From RGIG9608 sp045602425 (GTDB taxonomy: Bacteria; Bacteroidota; Bacteroidia; Bacteroidales; Paludibacteraceae): a stretch of 26,597 bases of DNA. The position numbers and the translations under genes were made by a program. Each line of letters opens with the position of its first letter. Positions within the stretch are counted from its first letter, which is position 1. Under the pieces are notes generated by a model. That model had not been told where the DNA came from, ran no database searches, and saw only the letters and a program-made list of their open reading frames with translations. Below, piece after piece: positions 1-6,798 of the stretch. The stretch lies in contig JAZSBO010000013.1 in the NCBI GenBank assembly GCA_045602425.1, positions 1-26,597 on the forward strand, read 5' to 3'.

Positions 1-745
1 GAAAAATGGCACCTGCCTCCTCCATCTGTTGCCATTGCTCTAAAGTAAAGGTGTTATGTACCGCGTAATACTCTCTACTCCAATGTCCATACGCACCACT
101 ATTAAAGGTAAGCCCCTCTATCCCCACCCAATCATCGGGCAACAAGATCAGACCATTCACACCATTGATATGGGCAATGCCATTTAGTGCCGCAGCATTA
201 GGGCGAGAAGATAAGATATAGTTCCATTCATCGGCACTCATCGTGCGCCAAGTATTGGCAGCGTCTGTGCCAATTATGTTTGTAGCCCAGTCCACAAAAG
301 TTGTGTATGAACTATTATCTTTTACCATACGTGTTGGTTCGTTGCCCGTTCCCCAACCAAACAAATCAATCCAGCCGTCATAAGTGGTAGAGATATTGGT
401 GTTTTCATTGCCTACGACATCGGTTTGGTTCTCAGCAAAACGCCATTGGTTGTTGAGAGGGTGATATTGTAAGTTAGCGGGAGAAAAATAAACCTTCTTG
501 TCGGCAGACACAGAAAATGCAGCAGGAGTGAAATTTGAAACGGGAGCATCGGAAGAGTCGCCTTCGTCTTCGCCAAGGTCAGAAGCTGATCCTCCGCCGT
601 TGTTTTCAGTTGAACCGCTTTGCTCGGTTTGTTCTTCCTGTATGGGATTGTCGGGTTCGTTACCTTTTTTGTCGTCGCACGAAGCGAATCCAAAACTCAA
701 TACAGCAAATAGCACTGCTGCGAATAAAAAATTCTTTCTTTTCAT
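1..745 (-). CDS. FISUMP-type surface lipoprotein, 3' end cut off by the window edge
   Basis: Read on the minus strand from an ATG at 745, the frame stays open for 248 codons to the left edge, so the C-terminus is missing. Residues 1-23 form a lipoprotein signal peptide (KRK, a hydrophobic stretch, then the lipobox FASC with Cys23). The residues after the Cys are acidic (CDDKKGNEPDNP), which in Bacteroidota favours surface export. A low-complexity linker rich in E, Q, G, S and N runs to about residue 75. The following part, with KVYFSPANLQY, WRFAENQ and GWIDLFGWGTG, resembles the Fibrobacter succinogenes major paralogous (FISUMP) family. The function of the family is not established. A TACCTTTG promoter element lies upstream. 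The leader and linker resemble those of the lipoproteins at 19768 and 26543. Confidence 0.85.
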   Translation of the reverse strand, partial: MKRKNFLFAAVLFAVLSFGFASCDDKKGNEPDNPIQEEQTEQSGSTENNGGGSASDLGEDEGDSSDAPVSNFTPAAFSVSADKKVYFSPANLQYHPLNNQWRFAENQTDVVGNENTNISTTYDGWIDLFGWGTGNEPTRMVKDNSSYTTFVDWATNIIGTDAANTWRTMSADEWNYILSSRPNAAALNGIAHINGVNGLILLPDDWVGIEGLTFNSGAYGHWSREYYAVHNTFTLEQWQQMEEAGAIF

Positions 746-780
746 TGTCTTTATATTTTTTGTTAATGTCAAACAAAAAA

Positions 781-811
781 CAAAGGTAACATCTTTCAAA
801 AGAAATTACAA
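781..811 (-). promoter_or_regulatory. Bacteroidota-type promoter for the left-edge lipoprotein
   Basis: On the minus strand TACCTTTG (plus 781-788) matches the -7 consensus TAnnTTTG. A TTG is present about 20 nt further upstream (plus 809-811) as a possible -33 element. It sits 35 nt upstream of the ATG at 745. Its upstream part abuts the terminator of the CoA-transferase gene. Confidence 0.6.
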
Positions 812-846
812 TAAAAAAGCAGGATGACACGTGTCGCCCTGCTTTT
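809..846 (-). terminator. Intrinsic terminator of the waaA-hisS-CoA transferase cluster
   Basis: The arms at 815-823 and 838-846 form a perfect 9-bp stem (aaaagcagg / cctgctttt). The enclosed sequence holds a further GACAC/GTGTC palindrome. Read on the minus strand, the stem is followed by a T-rich run (plus 809-818). It lies just past the stop codon of the CoA transferase. Confidence 0.8.
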
Positions 847-867
847 CGTGCTTCTATGAAGAAAGAT

Positions 868-2178
868 TTATTTCATAACAAAACGGAAGTGTGAACCGTA
901 ACGTTCGAAAGCTTGGCGTTCGAGCTCCTCACGGTGGTCAGGATGTGCTACGCTAATGATAAGTTTTGCACGTTCTTGTAAGGTTTTACCATACAAGTTT
1001 ACCGCACCATATTCGGTCACAAACCAGTGCATGTGGTTACGAGTGGTTACCACTCCAGCACCCGAGTTGAGCACGTTAGCAATTTTGCTCACACCTTTGT
1101 TGGTTACCGAAGGCATTGCAATAATCGATTTTCCTCCTTTGGAGCGAGAAGCACCATACACAAAGTCGATTTGTCCGCCTACACCCGAGTAGAACTTCGT
1201 ACCAAGCGAGTCGGCACAAACTTGTCCCGTAAGGTCAACTTGCAAAGCCGAGTTGATGGCGGTTACTTTGTCGTTTTGGCAAATGATGAAAGGGTCGTTG
1301 GTGTAACCCACGTCCATCATCTTCACCATAGGGTTATTGTCGATAAAGTCATACACTTTTTGCGACCCCATCAAGAAGGTAGAAACCATTTGTCCTTTGT
1401 CCAACTTTTTGTTTGCTCCGTTGATAACGCCTTTTTCTACCAACTGAAGAACACCGTCGGCAAACATTTCGGTGTGGATACCAAGGTTTTTGTGGTTGCC
1501 AAGTTGAGCCAACACAGCATTTGGAATTGCTCCAATACCCATTTGCAAACAAGCTCCATCTTCGATCAAAGCAGCACAATTTTTACCAATAGCCGTTTCA
1601 ATTTCGTTTGGTTCGCTAAAGTGAGCTGGTTCAAGTGGAGTATCATCTTCCACAAAAATATCAATCATCGACATTGGAATCAGCGCATCGCCAAAAGCAC
1701 GAGGCACGTTTTTGTTTACCACCGCAATAACGTAGTCGGCTGTTTCGATAGCTGCCAAAGTTGCATCAACAGAAGTCCCAAGCGAAACAAATCCGTGTTG
1801 GTCAGGAGGACAAACCTGAATCATTGCCACGTTACACTTAATGTAACCTTCGCGATAAAGACGTTGAGTTTCGCTCAAGAAAATAGGGATATAATCGGCA
1901 TATCCTGCTTGAACGTTTTTACGAACGTTGCTACCCACAAAAAATGCATCGTGTTGGAACACGCCTTCGTAGCGAGGTTCGGTGTAAGGAGCAGGACCTT
2001 CTGTATGAAGGTGATGAATGTGAACATCTTTCAATTCGCCTGCATCGCCACGACGACACATTGCTTCGATTAAACATTGAGGAGCACTTGCTACGCTACT
2101 CAAATGCACATGATCGCCCGATTTTATCACCTTTACGGCCTCGTCGGGAGTTACTGTTTTGTAATTGATTAAAGCCAT
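868..2178 (-). CDS. Acetyl-CoA hydrolase/transferase family protein, 4-hydroxybutyrate CoA-transferase-like
   Basis: A 436-residue cytoplasmic class I CoA-transferase that should move CoA between a short-chain acyl-CoA and a carboxylate such as acetate. Visible family signatures are GIGAIPNAVLAQLG (about 214-227), LGIHTEMFADG with the presumed catalytic Glu237, a glycine-rich GVGGQIDFVYGASRSKGG segment and VTEYGAVNLYGKT near the C-terminus. Glu237 corresponds closely to the catalytic Glu238 known in the clostridial 4-hydroxybutyrate CoA-transferase, and the length is normal for that group. Substrate choice (4-hydroxybutyrate, butyrate, propionate or succinate) cannot be read from sequence alone. 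The start lies only 4 nt after the hisS stop, so it is probably cotranscribed with hisS. An amino-acid or acyl-CoA fermentation role is inferred. Confidence 0.88.
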   Translation of the reverse strand: MALINYKTVTPDEAVKVIKSGDHVHLSSVASAPQCLIEAMCRRGDAGELKDVHIHHLHTEGPAPYTEPRYEGVFQHDAFFVGSNVRKNVQAGYADYIPIFLSETQRLYREGYIKCNVAMIQVCPPDQHGFVSLGTSVDATLAAIETADYVIAVVNKNVPRAFGDALIPMSMIDIFVEDDTPLEPAHFSEPNEIETAIGKNCAALIEDGACLQMGIGAIPNAVLAQLGNHKNLGIHTEMFADGVLQLVEKGVINGANKKLDKGQMVSTFLMGSQKVYDFIDNNPMVKMMDVGYTNDPFIICQNDKVTAINSALQVDLTGQVCADSLGTKFYSGVGGQIDFVYGASRSKGGKSIIAMPSVTNKGVSKIANVLNSGAGVVTTRNHMHWFVTEYGAVNLYGKTLQERAKLIISVAHPDHREELERQAFERYGSHFRFVMK

Positions 2179-2182
2179 TTTT

Positions 2183-3556
2183 TTATAATTTTTTAGGTTG
2201 AATTAATTCTATCACTTCACAAATGCTAAGCAAAGTTTGCTCACCAGTTTGCATGTTTTTGAGCATTACTTTGTTTTCTCTCAATTCGTTTTCGCCCACA
2301 ATGGCAACAAACGGAATTTTGTTGTTGTCGGCGTAAGTCATCTGTTTCTTTATTTTTGTTAGTTCAGGATAAATCTCCGTATTGATTCCCTCGCTACGCG
2401 TTGTGGCTGCCATTTTTACGCAAGCGTCTAATTCGTTTTTGCCAAAAGCAACAAAGAGGAGTTGTGTGCGTTCTACGGCGTTTTTCGGATACAAATCCAA
2501 TTGGTTCAGCACATCGTAAATGCGGTCGGCGCCAAAGGAGATGCCCACTCCCGAAACACCCGAAAGACCAAAAACGCCCGTTAAATTATCGTAGCGTCCT
2601 CCGCCACTGATGCTTCCGATAGCAACATCTAGAGCTTTTACCTCAAGAATTGCTCCTGTGTAGTAGTTCAATCCACGAGCTAACGTAAGATCAAGTTCTA
2701 CGTCGTATTGCATTGGCAAATTGCCGATGGAAGAAAGTATGGTTGACGTTTCTTCAATACCTTTAAGACCAATTTCTGAAGTAGCAAGGAGTTGTTGCAA
2801 CTTTTCGAGTTTTTCGGCGTTGGTTCCGCTAAGCAACAAAACGGGTTGCAACTTTTCGACAGCCGAAGCCGAAATGCCTTTTTCTAAAAGTTCGGCATTG
2901 ACATTTTCTAAACCAATTTTATCCAATTTGTCAATTGCCACCGTAATATCAACAATATGTTCGGGTTCGCCAATGTATTCGGCAATTCCGCTTAAAATTT
3001 TACGATTGTTAAGTTTAATCAAGACGTTTATTTGCAAACGGCGGAACACTTCGTTAATGATTTGAATCAGTTCCACCTCGTTGAGCAACGAATTGCTGCC
3101 TACCACGTCGGCATCGCACTGGAAAAACTCACGATAGCGTCCTTTTTGCGGACGATCGGCACGCCAAACAGGTTGAATCTGAAAACGCTTGAAAGGGAAT
3201 GTGATTTTATCACGATTTTGCACCACAAAGCGGGCAAATGGCACCGTAAGATCGTAGCGCAATCCTTTTTCGGAAATTTTGTTGGTAAGCTTAATGCTAT
3301 TCTTTTGCAAAAGTTCTTCGTCGGAAATTTTCCCGATAAAATCGCCCGAATTAAGAATTTTGAACAAAAGTTTGTCACCCTCTTCGCCATATTTTCCCAT
3401 CAATGTAGAGAGATTTTCCATCGCTGGCGTTTCAATCTGCTGAAAACCATACAAACGAAAAACCGATCGAATAGTATCGAAAATATAGTTTCGGCGAACC
3501 ATTTCGTCGGGGGTAAAGTCGCGTGTTCCTTTAGGTATCGAGGTCTGTTGTGCCAT
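2183..3556 (-). CDS. hisS: Histidyl-tRNA synthetase
   Basis: A class II aminoacyl-tRNA synthetase of 457 residues that charges tRNA-His with histidine in the cytoplasm. The N-terminus KGTRDFTPDEM is typical of HisRS. Motif 2 appears as FKRFQIQPVWRADRPQKGRYREF (about residues 122-144, followed by QCDADVVG). The histidine-specific motif LARGLNYYTGAILEV and the motif 3-like GGGRYDNL follow, with a C-terminal anticodon-binding domain from about residue 355. The length agrees with Bacteroidota HisRS. It is the middle gene of a minus-strand cluster: 13 nt separate it from waaA upstream and 4 nt from the CoA transferase downstream. No frameshift or missing motif was noticed. Confidence 0.97.
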   Translation of the reverse strand: MAQQTSIPKGTRDFTPDEMVRRNYIFDTIRSVFRLYGFQQIETPAMENLSTLMGKYGEEGDKLLFKILNSGDFIGKISDEELLQKNSIKLTNKISEKGLRYDLTVPFARFVVQNRDKITFPFKRFQIQPVWRADRPQKGRYREFFQCDADVVGSNSLLNEVELIQIINEVFRRLQINVLIKLNNRKILSGIAEYIGEPEHIVDITVAIDKLDKIGLENVNAELLEKGISASAVEKLQPVLLLSGTNAEKLEKLQQLLATSEIGLKGIEETSTILSSIGNLPMQYDVELDLTLARGLNYYTGAILEVKALDVAIGSISGGGRYDNLTGVFGLSGVSGVGISFGADRIYDVLNQLDLYPKNAVERTQLLFVAFGKNELDACVKMAATTRSEGINTEIYPELTKIKKQMTYADNNKIPFVAIVGENELRENKVMLKNMQTGEQTLLSICEVIELIQPKKL

Positions 3557-3569
3557 TTTTTTTAAGTTC

Positions 3570-4781
3570 TTAAAAAATTGAGTTCATAATTAAATTGGTA
3601 GAACCAGCATGTGTTTGAACATAGGTAGAAGCTTGTTCTCCTGCATTTTTGTCGTTCAGCAGAAATCGCACAGCATCATTGTACTCCTCCTGACTACGAA
3701 CAGAAATTGCTCCACCACACGTCATCAAATCCTTTGCTTCATCCGCCTTTTGGTAATTAGGTCCAAAGATAATAGGAATTTTCCAAACAGCAGCTTCTAA
3801 AGTGTTATGAATTCCAACCCCAAAACCTCCACCAATGTAAGCAATCTTGCCATATTGATAAATAGACGAAAGCAATCCAAACCCGTCAATAATCAGGCAA
3901 TGAGCCTGGCGAATGTTTTCTTCTGTTGCTTCCGAATATTTCAAATAAGGGCGTTTTATTTTGTTACATAATATTTCAAGACGACGATTTGACATTTCAT
4001 GCGGAGCAACAATGAGTTTCAGTTTTGGATTTTGATTGAAATGGCGGAGAATAATTTTTTCGTCTCTCTCCCAAGTACTACCAGCAACCAAAACATCTGC
4101 ATCTTCGGAAAAAGACTTTATCAGTGGAATTTGTTTTGCATTTTGTGCAATTTTTGTTACTCGATCGCAACGAGTATCTCCCGCAACCGTTACGTTATTA
4201 ATGTTTATTTTCTGTAAAAGTTGTTTCGAAGATTCATTTTGTACAAAAATATGAGAAAACAAAGTCAAAACCTTGCGATGTGGTTGCCCATAAGGTTTGA
4301 AAAAAAGTTGGTTTTCTCGGAATATGCTAGAAACCAAATAAGTTGGGATACCTCTCTTATGAAGTTGCGAAAGCAGATTTTTCCAAAATTCATATTTTAT
4401 GAAAATAGCTTTTTCTATTTGTATGGAGTTCACAAAACGTTTCGCATTACGAGGAGTATCAATTGGAAGATAGCAAACGATATCGGCAAGTGGATAGTTT
4501 TTGCAAATCTCGTAACCCGACGAAGAAAAAAATGTAAGTAGAATTTTTGCCTCAGGATTTTTTTCTTTGATGGCTTCGATAACAGGTCGTCCTTGTTCAA
4601 ATTCGCCAAATGAAGCTACATGAACCCAAATATACTTTGTTGTTTTATCAGCAGAAGAAAGTTTGTCCCAAATCTGTTTACTCCCTTTCTCACGACAATA
4701 CATTTTTTTCTTGAATAGTGCACAGATTTTAATAATAAGCACCATTAAGAACATTCCCAAATTGTAAATCGTGTTGTACAT
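3570..4781 (-). CDS. waaA: 3-deoxy-D-manno-octulosonic acid (Kdo) transferase
   Basis: A GT30 glycosyltransferase that adds Kdo from CMP-Kdo to the lipid A precursor at the inner membrane, required for LPS or lipooligosaccharide assembly. I chose the ATG at 4781 (403 aa, MYNTIYNLGMFL): the longer reading from 4820 begins with TTG and lies within a few bases of a terminator hairpin. A hydrophobic N-terminal anchor (about 5-22) precedes WVHVASFGEFEQ, whose Glu60 matches the catalytic Glu of E. coli WaaA. IKYEFWKN, VAGDTRCDRV and the C-terminal IGGGFGVGIHNTLEAA loop, with its nucleotide-sugar-binding features, are also present. It is the first gene of the waaA-hisS-CoA transferase cluster. I saw no clear promoter, so read-through from rpsO is possible. 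Confidence 0.93.
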   Translation of the reverse strand: MYNTIYNLGMFLMVLIIKICALFKKKMYCREKGSKQIWDKLSSADKTTKYIWVHVASFGEFEQGRPVIEAIKEKNPEAKILLTFFSSSGYEICKNYPLADIVCYLPIDTPRNAKRFVNSIQIEKAIFIKYEFWKNLLSQLHKRGIPTYLVSSIFRENQLFFKPYGQPHRKVLTLFSHIFVQNESSKQLLQKININNVTVAGDTRCDRVTKIAQNAKQIPLIKSFSEDADVLVAGSTWERDEKIILRHFNQNPKLKLIVAPHEMSNRRLEILCNKIKRPYLKYSEATEENIRQAHCLIIDGFGLLSSIYQYGKIAYIGGGFGVGIHNTLEAAVWKIPIIFGPNYQKADEAKDLMTCGGAISVRSQEEYNDAVRFLLNDKNAGEQASTYVQTHAGSTNLIMNSIF

Positions 4782-4814
4782 ATCAATGTGCGAAGCAAAA
4801 CTTCTTGTGTTAAA

Positions 4815-4849
4815 AAACAATAAAAGACATTCCGTTGGGAATGTCTTTT
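4815..4849 (-). terminator. Intrinsic terminator downstream of rpsO
   Basis: A perfect 12-bp stem (arms 4822-4833 and 4838-4849, 4-nt loop) lies between the rpsO stop and the waaA start. On the minus strand it is followed by a T-rich stretch. The plus strand also has T runs after it, so it could work in both directions. Confidence 0.85.
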
Positions 4850-4868
4850 TTCCTTTTTTGGAATTAGA

Positions 4869-5138
4869 TTATTTTCTAATACCTAATTCCTTAATTATCG
4901 CACGATAACGCTCAATATCTTTTGCTTTTAGATAATCAAGCAACTGGCGACGTTTTCCTACTAAAGCTTTCAAAGCTCGTGAGGTACTATAATCTTTTTT
5001 ATTTGACTTCATATGCTCAGTCAAATGGCTAATACGGTAGGAAAATAATGCTATCTGAGATTCTGCTGACCCAGTATCAGTATTAGACTTTCCGTACTTT
5101 CCAAAGATTTCTACTTTTTTTTCTGTTGATAAATACAT
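4869..5138 (-). CDS. rpsO: 30S ribosomal protein S15 (uS15)
   Basis: The 89-residue product has the normal length for S15, which binds 16S rRNA helices 20-22 early in assembly of the small-subunit platform. Typical features are the NTDTGSAESQIA stretch, then LTEHMKSNKKDYSTSRAL and the basic VGKRRQLLDYLK helix. It is a single-gene unit: its own promoter lies at 5187-5217 and a strong terminator follows the stop. In many bacteria S15 represses its own mRNA. The 48-nt leader here is short, and I did not recognise a defined autoregulatory fold in it. Confidence 0.98.
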   Translation of the reverse strand: MYLSTEKKVEIFGKYGKSNTDTGSAESQIALFSYRISHLTEHMKSNKKDYSTSRALKALVGKRRQLLDYLKAKDIERYRAIIKELGIRK

Positions 5139-5186
5139 AGTACTATTTTGTTAAAAAATTATTTATATCCCGCAAAAAACGGATTG

Positions 5187-5217
5187 CAAAGATATGACTT
5201 TTATTTTTAAGAGCAAA
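5187..5217 (-). promoter_or_regulatory. Promoter of rpsO
   Basis: On the minus strand a TTTG (plus 5214-5217) and a TATCTTTG (plus 5187-5194) are separated by 19 nt. This is the best full match in the window to the Bacteroidota -33/-7 promoter. It lies about 50 nt upstream of the rpsO ATG. Confidence 0.8.
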
Positions 5218-5243
5218 AATTATTTCATTGTATATTTATGATA

Positions 5244-6653
5244 TTATCTCAAATCTAATCGTACCACATTTTCCACATGTTGTGTATGAGGGAACATATC
5301 AACAGGTTGTACTTTCGTTACGCGATATTTGCCGTCAAGCAATGCTAAATCACGAGCTTGTGTAGCAGGATTACAACTAACGTAAACAATACGCTTCGGC
5401 TCAGTATCAAGTATAACGTTTATAACATCTTCATGCATACCAGCTCGTGGAGGATCTGTAATAATAACATCGGGACGACCATATTCTGATACAAATTCGT
5501 TTGTAAGAAGCTCTTTCATATCTCCTGCAAAGAAAATGGTATTTTTAATACCATTCAAAGAAGAATTAACTACGGCATCGTCAATGGCTTCAGGAACATA
5601 TTCTATACCTACAACACGTTGAGCACGTTGAGCTACGAAGTTAGCAATAGTACCTGTTCCTGTATATAAATCGTAAACAAGTTCATCGCCTTCCAATTCT
5701 GCAAAATCACGTACTACTTTATACAATTCATAAGCTTGCTCAGAATTTGTTTGATAAAAAGATTTTGGACCTATTTTGAATTGAAGTTCTTCCATTTGCT
5801 CAAAAATGGAATCTTTCCCTTTAAAAATATGTATTTCTTGGTCTGTTATCGTATCATTCGCTTTTGAATTGATAACATACAAAAGCGATGTGATTTCAGG
5901 GAATTTTTTAGCAATGTGACTCAATAGTGCCACACGTGAGGTTTCATCTTCTTTGTAAAATACCATTACAAGCATCAATTCACCTGTAGAGGTTGTCCGC
6001 ACCATCATAGTTCGCAAAAAACCTGTTTGATTACGCAAATCAAAAAACTCCAAATGATGTATTTTTGCATAATTGCGAACCTCATTACGTAAACGATTAT
6101 TTATGTCATCTTGCAATAAGCATTGCTCTATATCTAAAACTTTATCAAATGCGTTTGGGATATGGAATCCTACTGCATCCATGTCAGTAATAGGCTCACC
6201 TAAAGCTATCTCTTCCCATGTACGCCAACGTTTGTTTGAAAATGTAAATTCTAACTTATTACGATAACCATATGTTTTTTTGGAACCTAAAATTGGCATC
6301 ACCTCTGGTAATTGAATTTTACCAATACGCTCCAAATTGTCAACAACTTGTTTTTGTTTGTATTTAAGTTGCTCTTCGTAAGGCAAAATTTGCCATTTGC
6401 AACCACCACAAGTACCATAATGTTTACAAGGTGCTTCAATACGTTTTTCAGAAGGTTGTTTTAGTTTTACAACAACCCCCTCCATATAGCGATTCTTTTT
6501 TCGAGTAATTTGTAAATCAACAATATCGCCTGGCACAGCATATTGCGTAAAAATTACCATATCATCTTTTTTGACAATTGCCTTACCTTCAGCAGCAACG
6601 TCCAACACTGCGACATCTTCTAACAAAGGAAGTGACTTTTTTTTTCTCGCCAT
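5244..6653 (-). CDS. rlmD: 23S rRNA (uracil-C5)-methyltransferase, RumA/RlmD family
   Basis: An S-adenosylmethionine-dependent RNA m5U methyltransferase of 469 residues. An N-terminal TRAM-like RNA-binding domain (about 8-68) is followed by Cys76, Cys82 and Cys85 (CKHYGTCGGC). With Cys178 these can hold the [4Fe-4S] cluster known for RumA. The C-terminal Rossmann domain has VYDLYTGTGTIANF (SAM-binding loop), ITDPPRAGMHEDV and VSCNPATQARDL with the catalytic nucleophile Cys427. By homology the target is U1939 of 23S rRNA, although RumA-like paralogues in some bacteria modify other uridines. It is divergent from pheT with 145 nt between them, and has a TATCTTTG element upstream. No terminator was seen after its stop. 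Confidence 0.93.
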   Translation of the reverse strand: MARKKKSLPLLEDVAVLDVAAEGKAIVKKDDMVIFTQYAVPGDIVDLQITRKKNRYMEGVVVKLKQPSEKRIEAPCKHYGTCGGCKWQILPYEEQLKYKQKQVVDNLERIGKIQLPEVMPILGSKKTYGYRNKLEFTFSNKRWRTWEEIALGEPITDMDAVGFHIPNAFDKVLDIEQCLLQDDINNRLRNEVRNYAKIHHLEFFDLRNQTGFLRTMMVRTTSTGELMLVMVFYKEDETSRVALLSHIAKKFPEITSLLYVINSKANDTITDQEIHIFKGKDSIFEQMEELQFKIGPKSFYQTNSEQAYELYKVVRDFAELEGDELVYDLYTGTGTIANFVAQRAQRVVGIEYVPEAIDDAVVNSSLNGIKNTIFFAGDMKELLTNEFVSEYGRPDVIITDPPRAGMHEDVINVILDTEPKRIVYVSCNPATQARDLALLDGKYRVTKVQPVDMFPHTQHVENVVRLDLR

Positions 6654-6676
6654 ATTCTACATATTTTTTAACGTTG

Positions 6677-6684
6677 CAAAGATA
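6677..6684 (-). promoter_or_regulatory. Promoter -7 element of rlmD
   Basis: TATCTTTG on the minus strand, 24 nt upstream of the rlmD ATG. It matches TAnnTTTG. A good -33 element at the expected distance is not evident. Confidence 0.55.
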
Positions 6685-6767
6685 GTGATTTGTAATAAAA
6701 AGAGTGTTTTTCATATTAGTGTGCAAAAATATTAAAGCCCAGAATCTTTAATCTTAATTCTAATTCT

Positions 6768-6775
6768 TACCTTTG
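6768..6775 (+). promoter_or_regulatory. Promoter -7 element of pheT
   Basis: TACCTTTG lies 23 nt upstream of the pheT ATG and matches TAnnTTTG. The -33 position is weak (TCTTTA). Together with 6677-6684 it makes a divergent promoter pair. Confidence 0.6.
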
Positions 6776-6798
6776 CATTTCATTTAAAATAAGCAGTA

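Noticed and set aside
498..827. Plus-strand frames over the start of the left-edge lipoprotein
   Set aside because: They are antisense to a frame with a clear lipoprotein signal, linker and FISUMP-like domain, and show no coding features themselves.
1027..2073. A 348-codon open frame on the plus strand opposite the CoA-transferase gene
   Set aside because: It lies wholly antisense to a well-supported enzyme, its product shows no domain, and its openness is explained by the codon bias of the real gene.
4782..4820. A 13-codon N-terminal extension of waaA from a TTG
   Set aside because: An ATG at 4781 gives the normal family length and places the catalytic Glu at residue 60, whereas the TTG would sit against the rpsO terminator hairpin.
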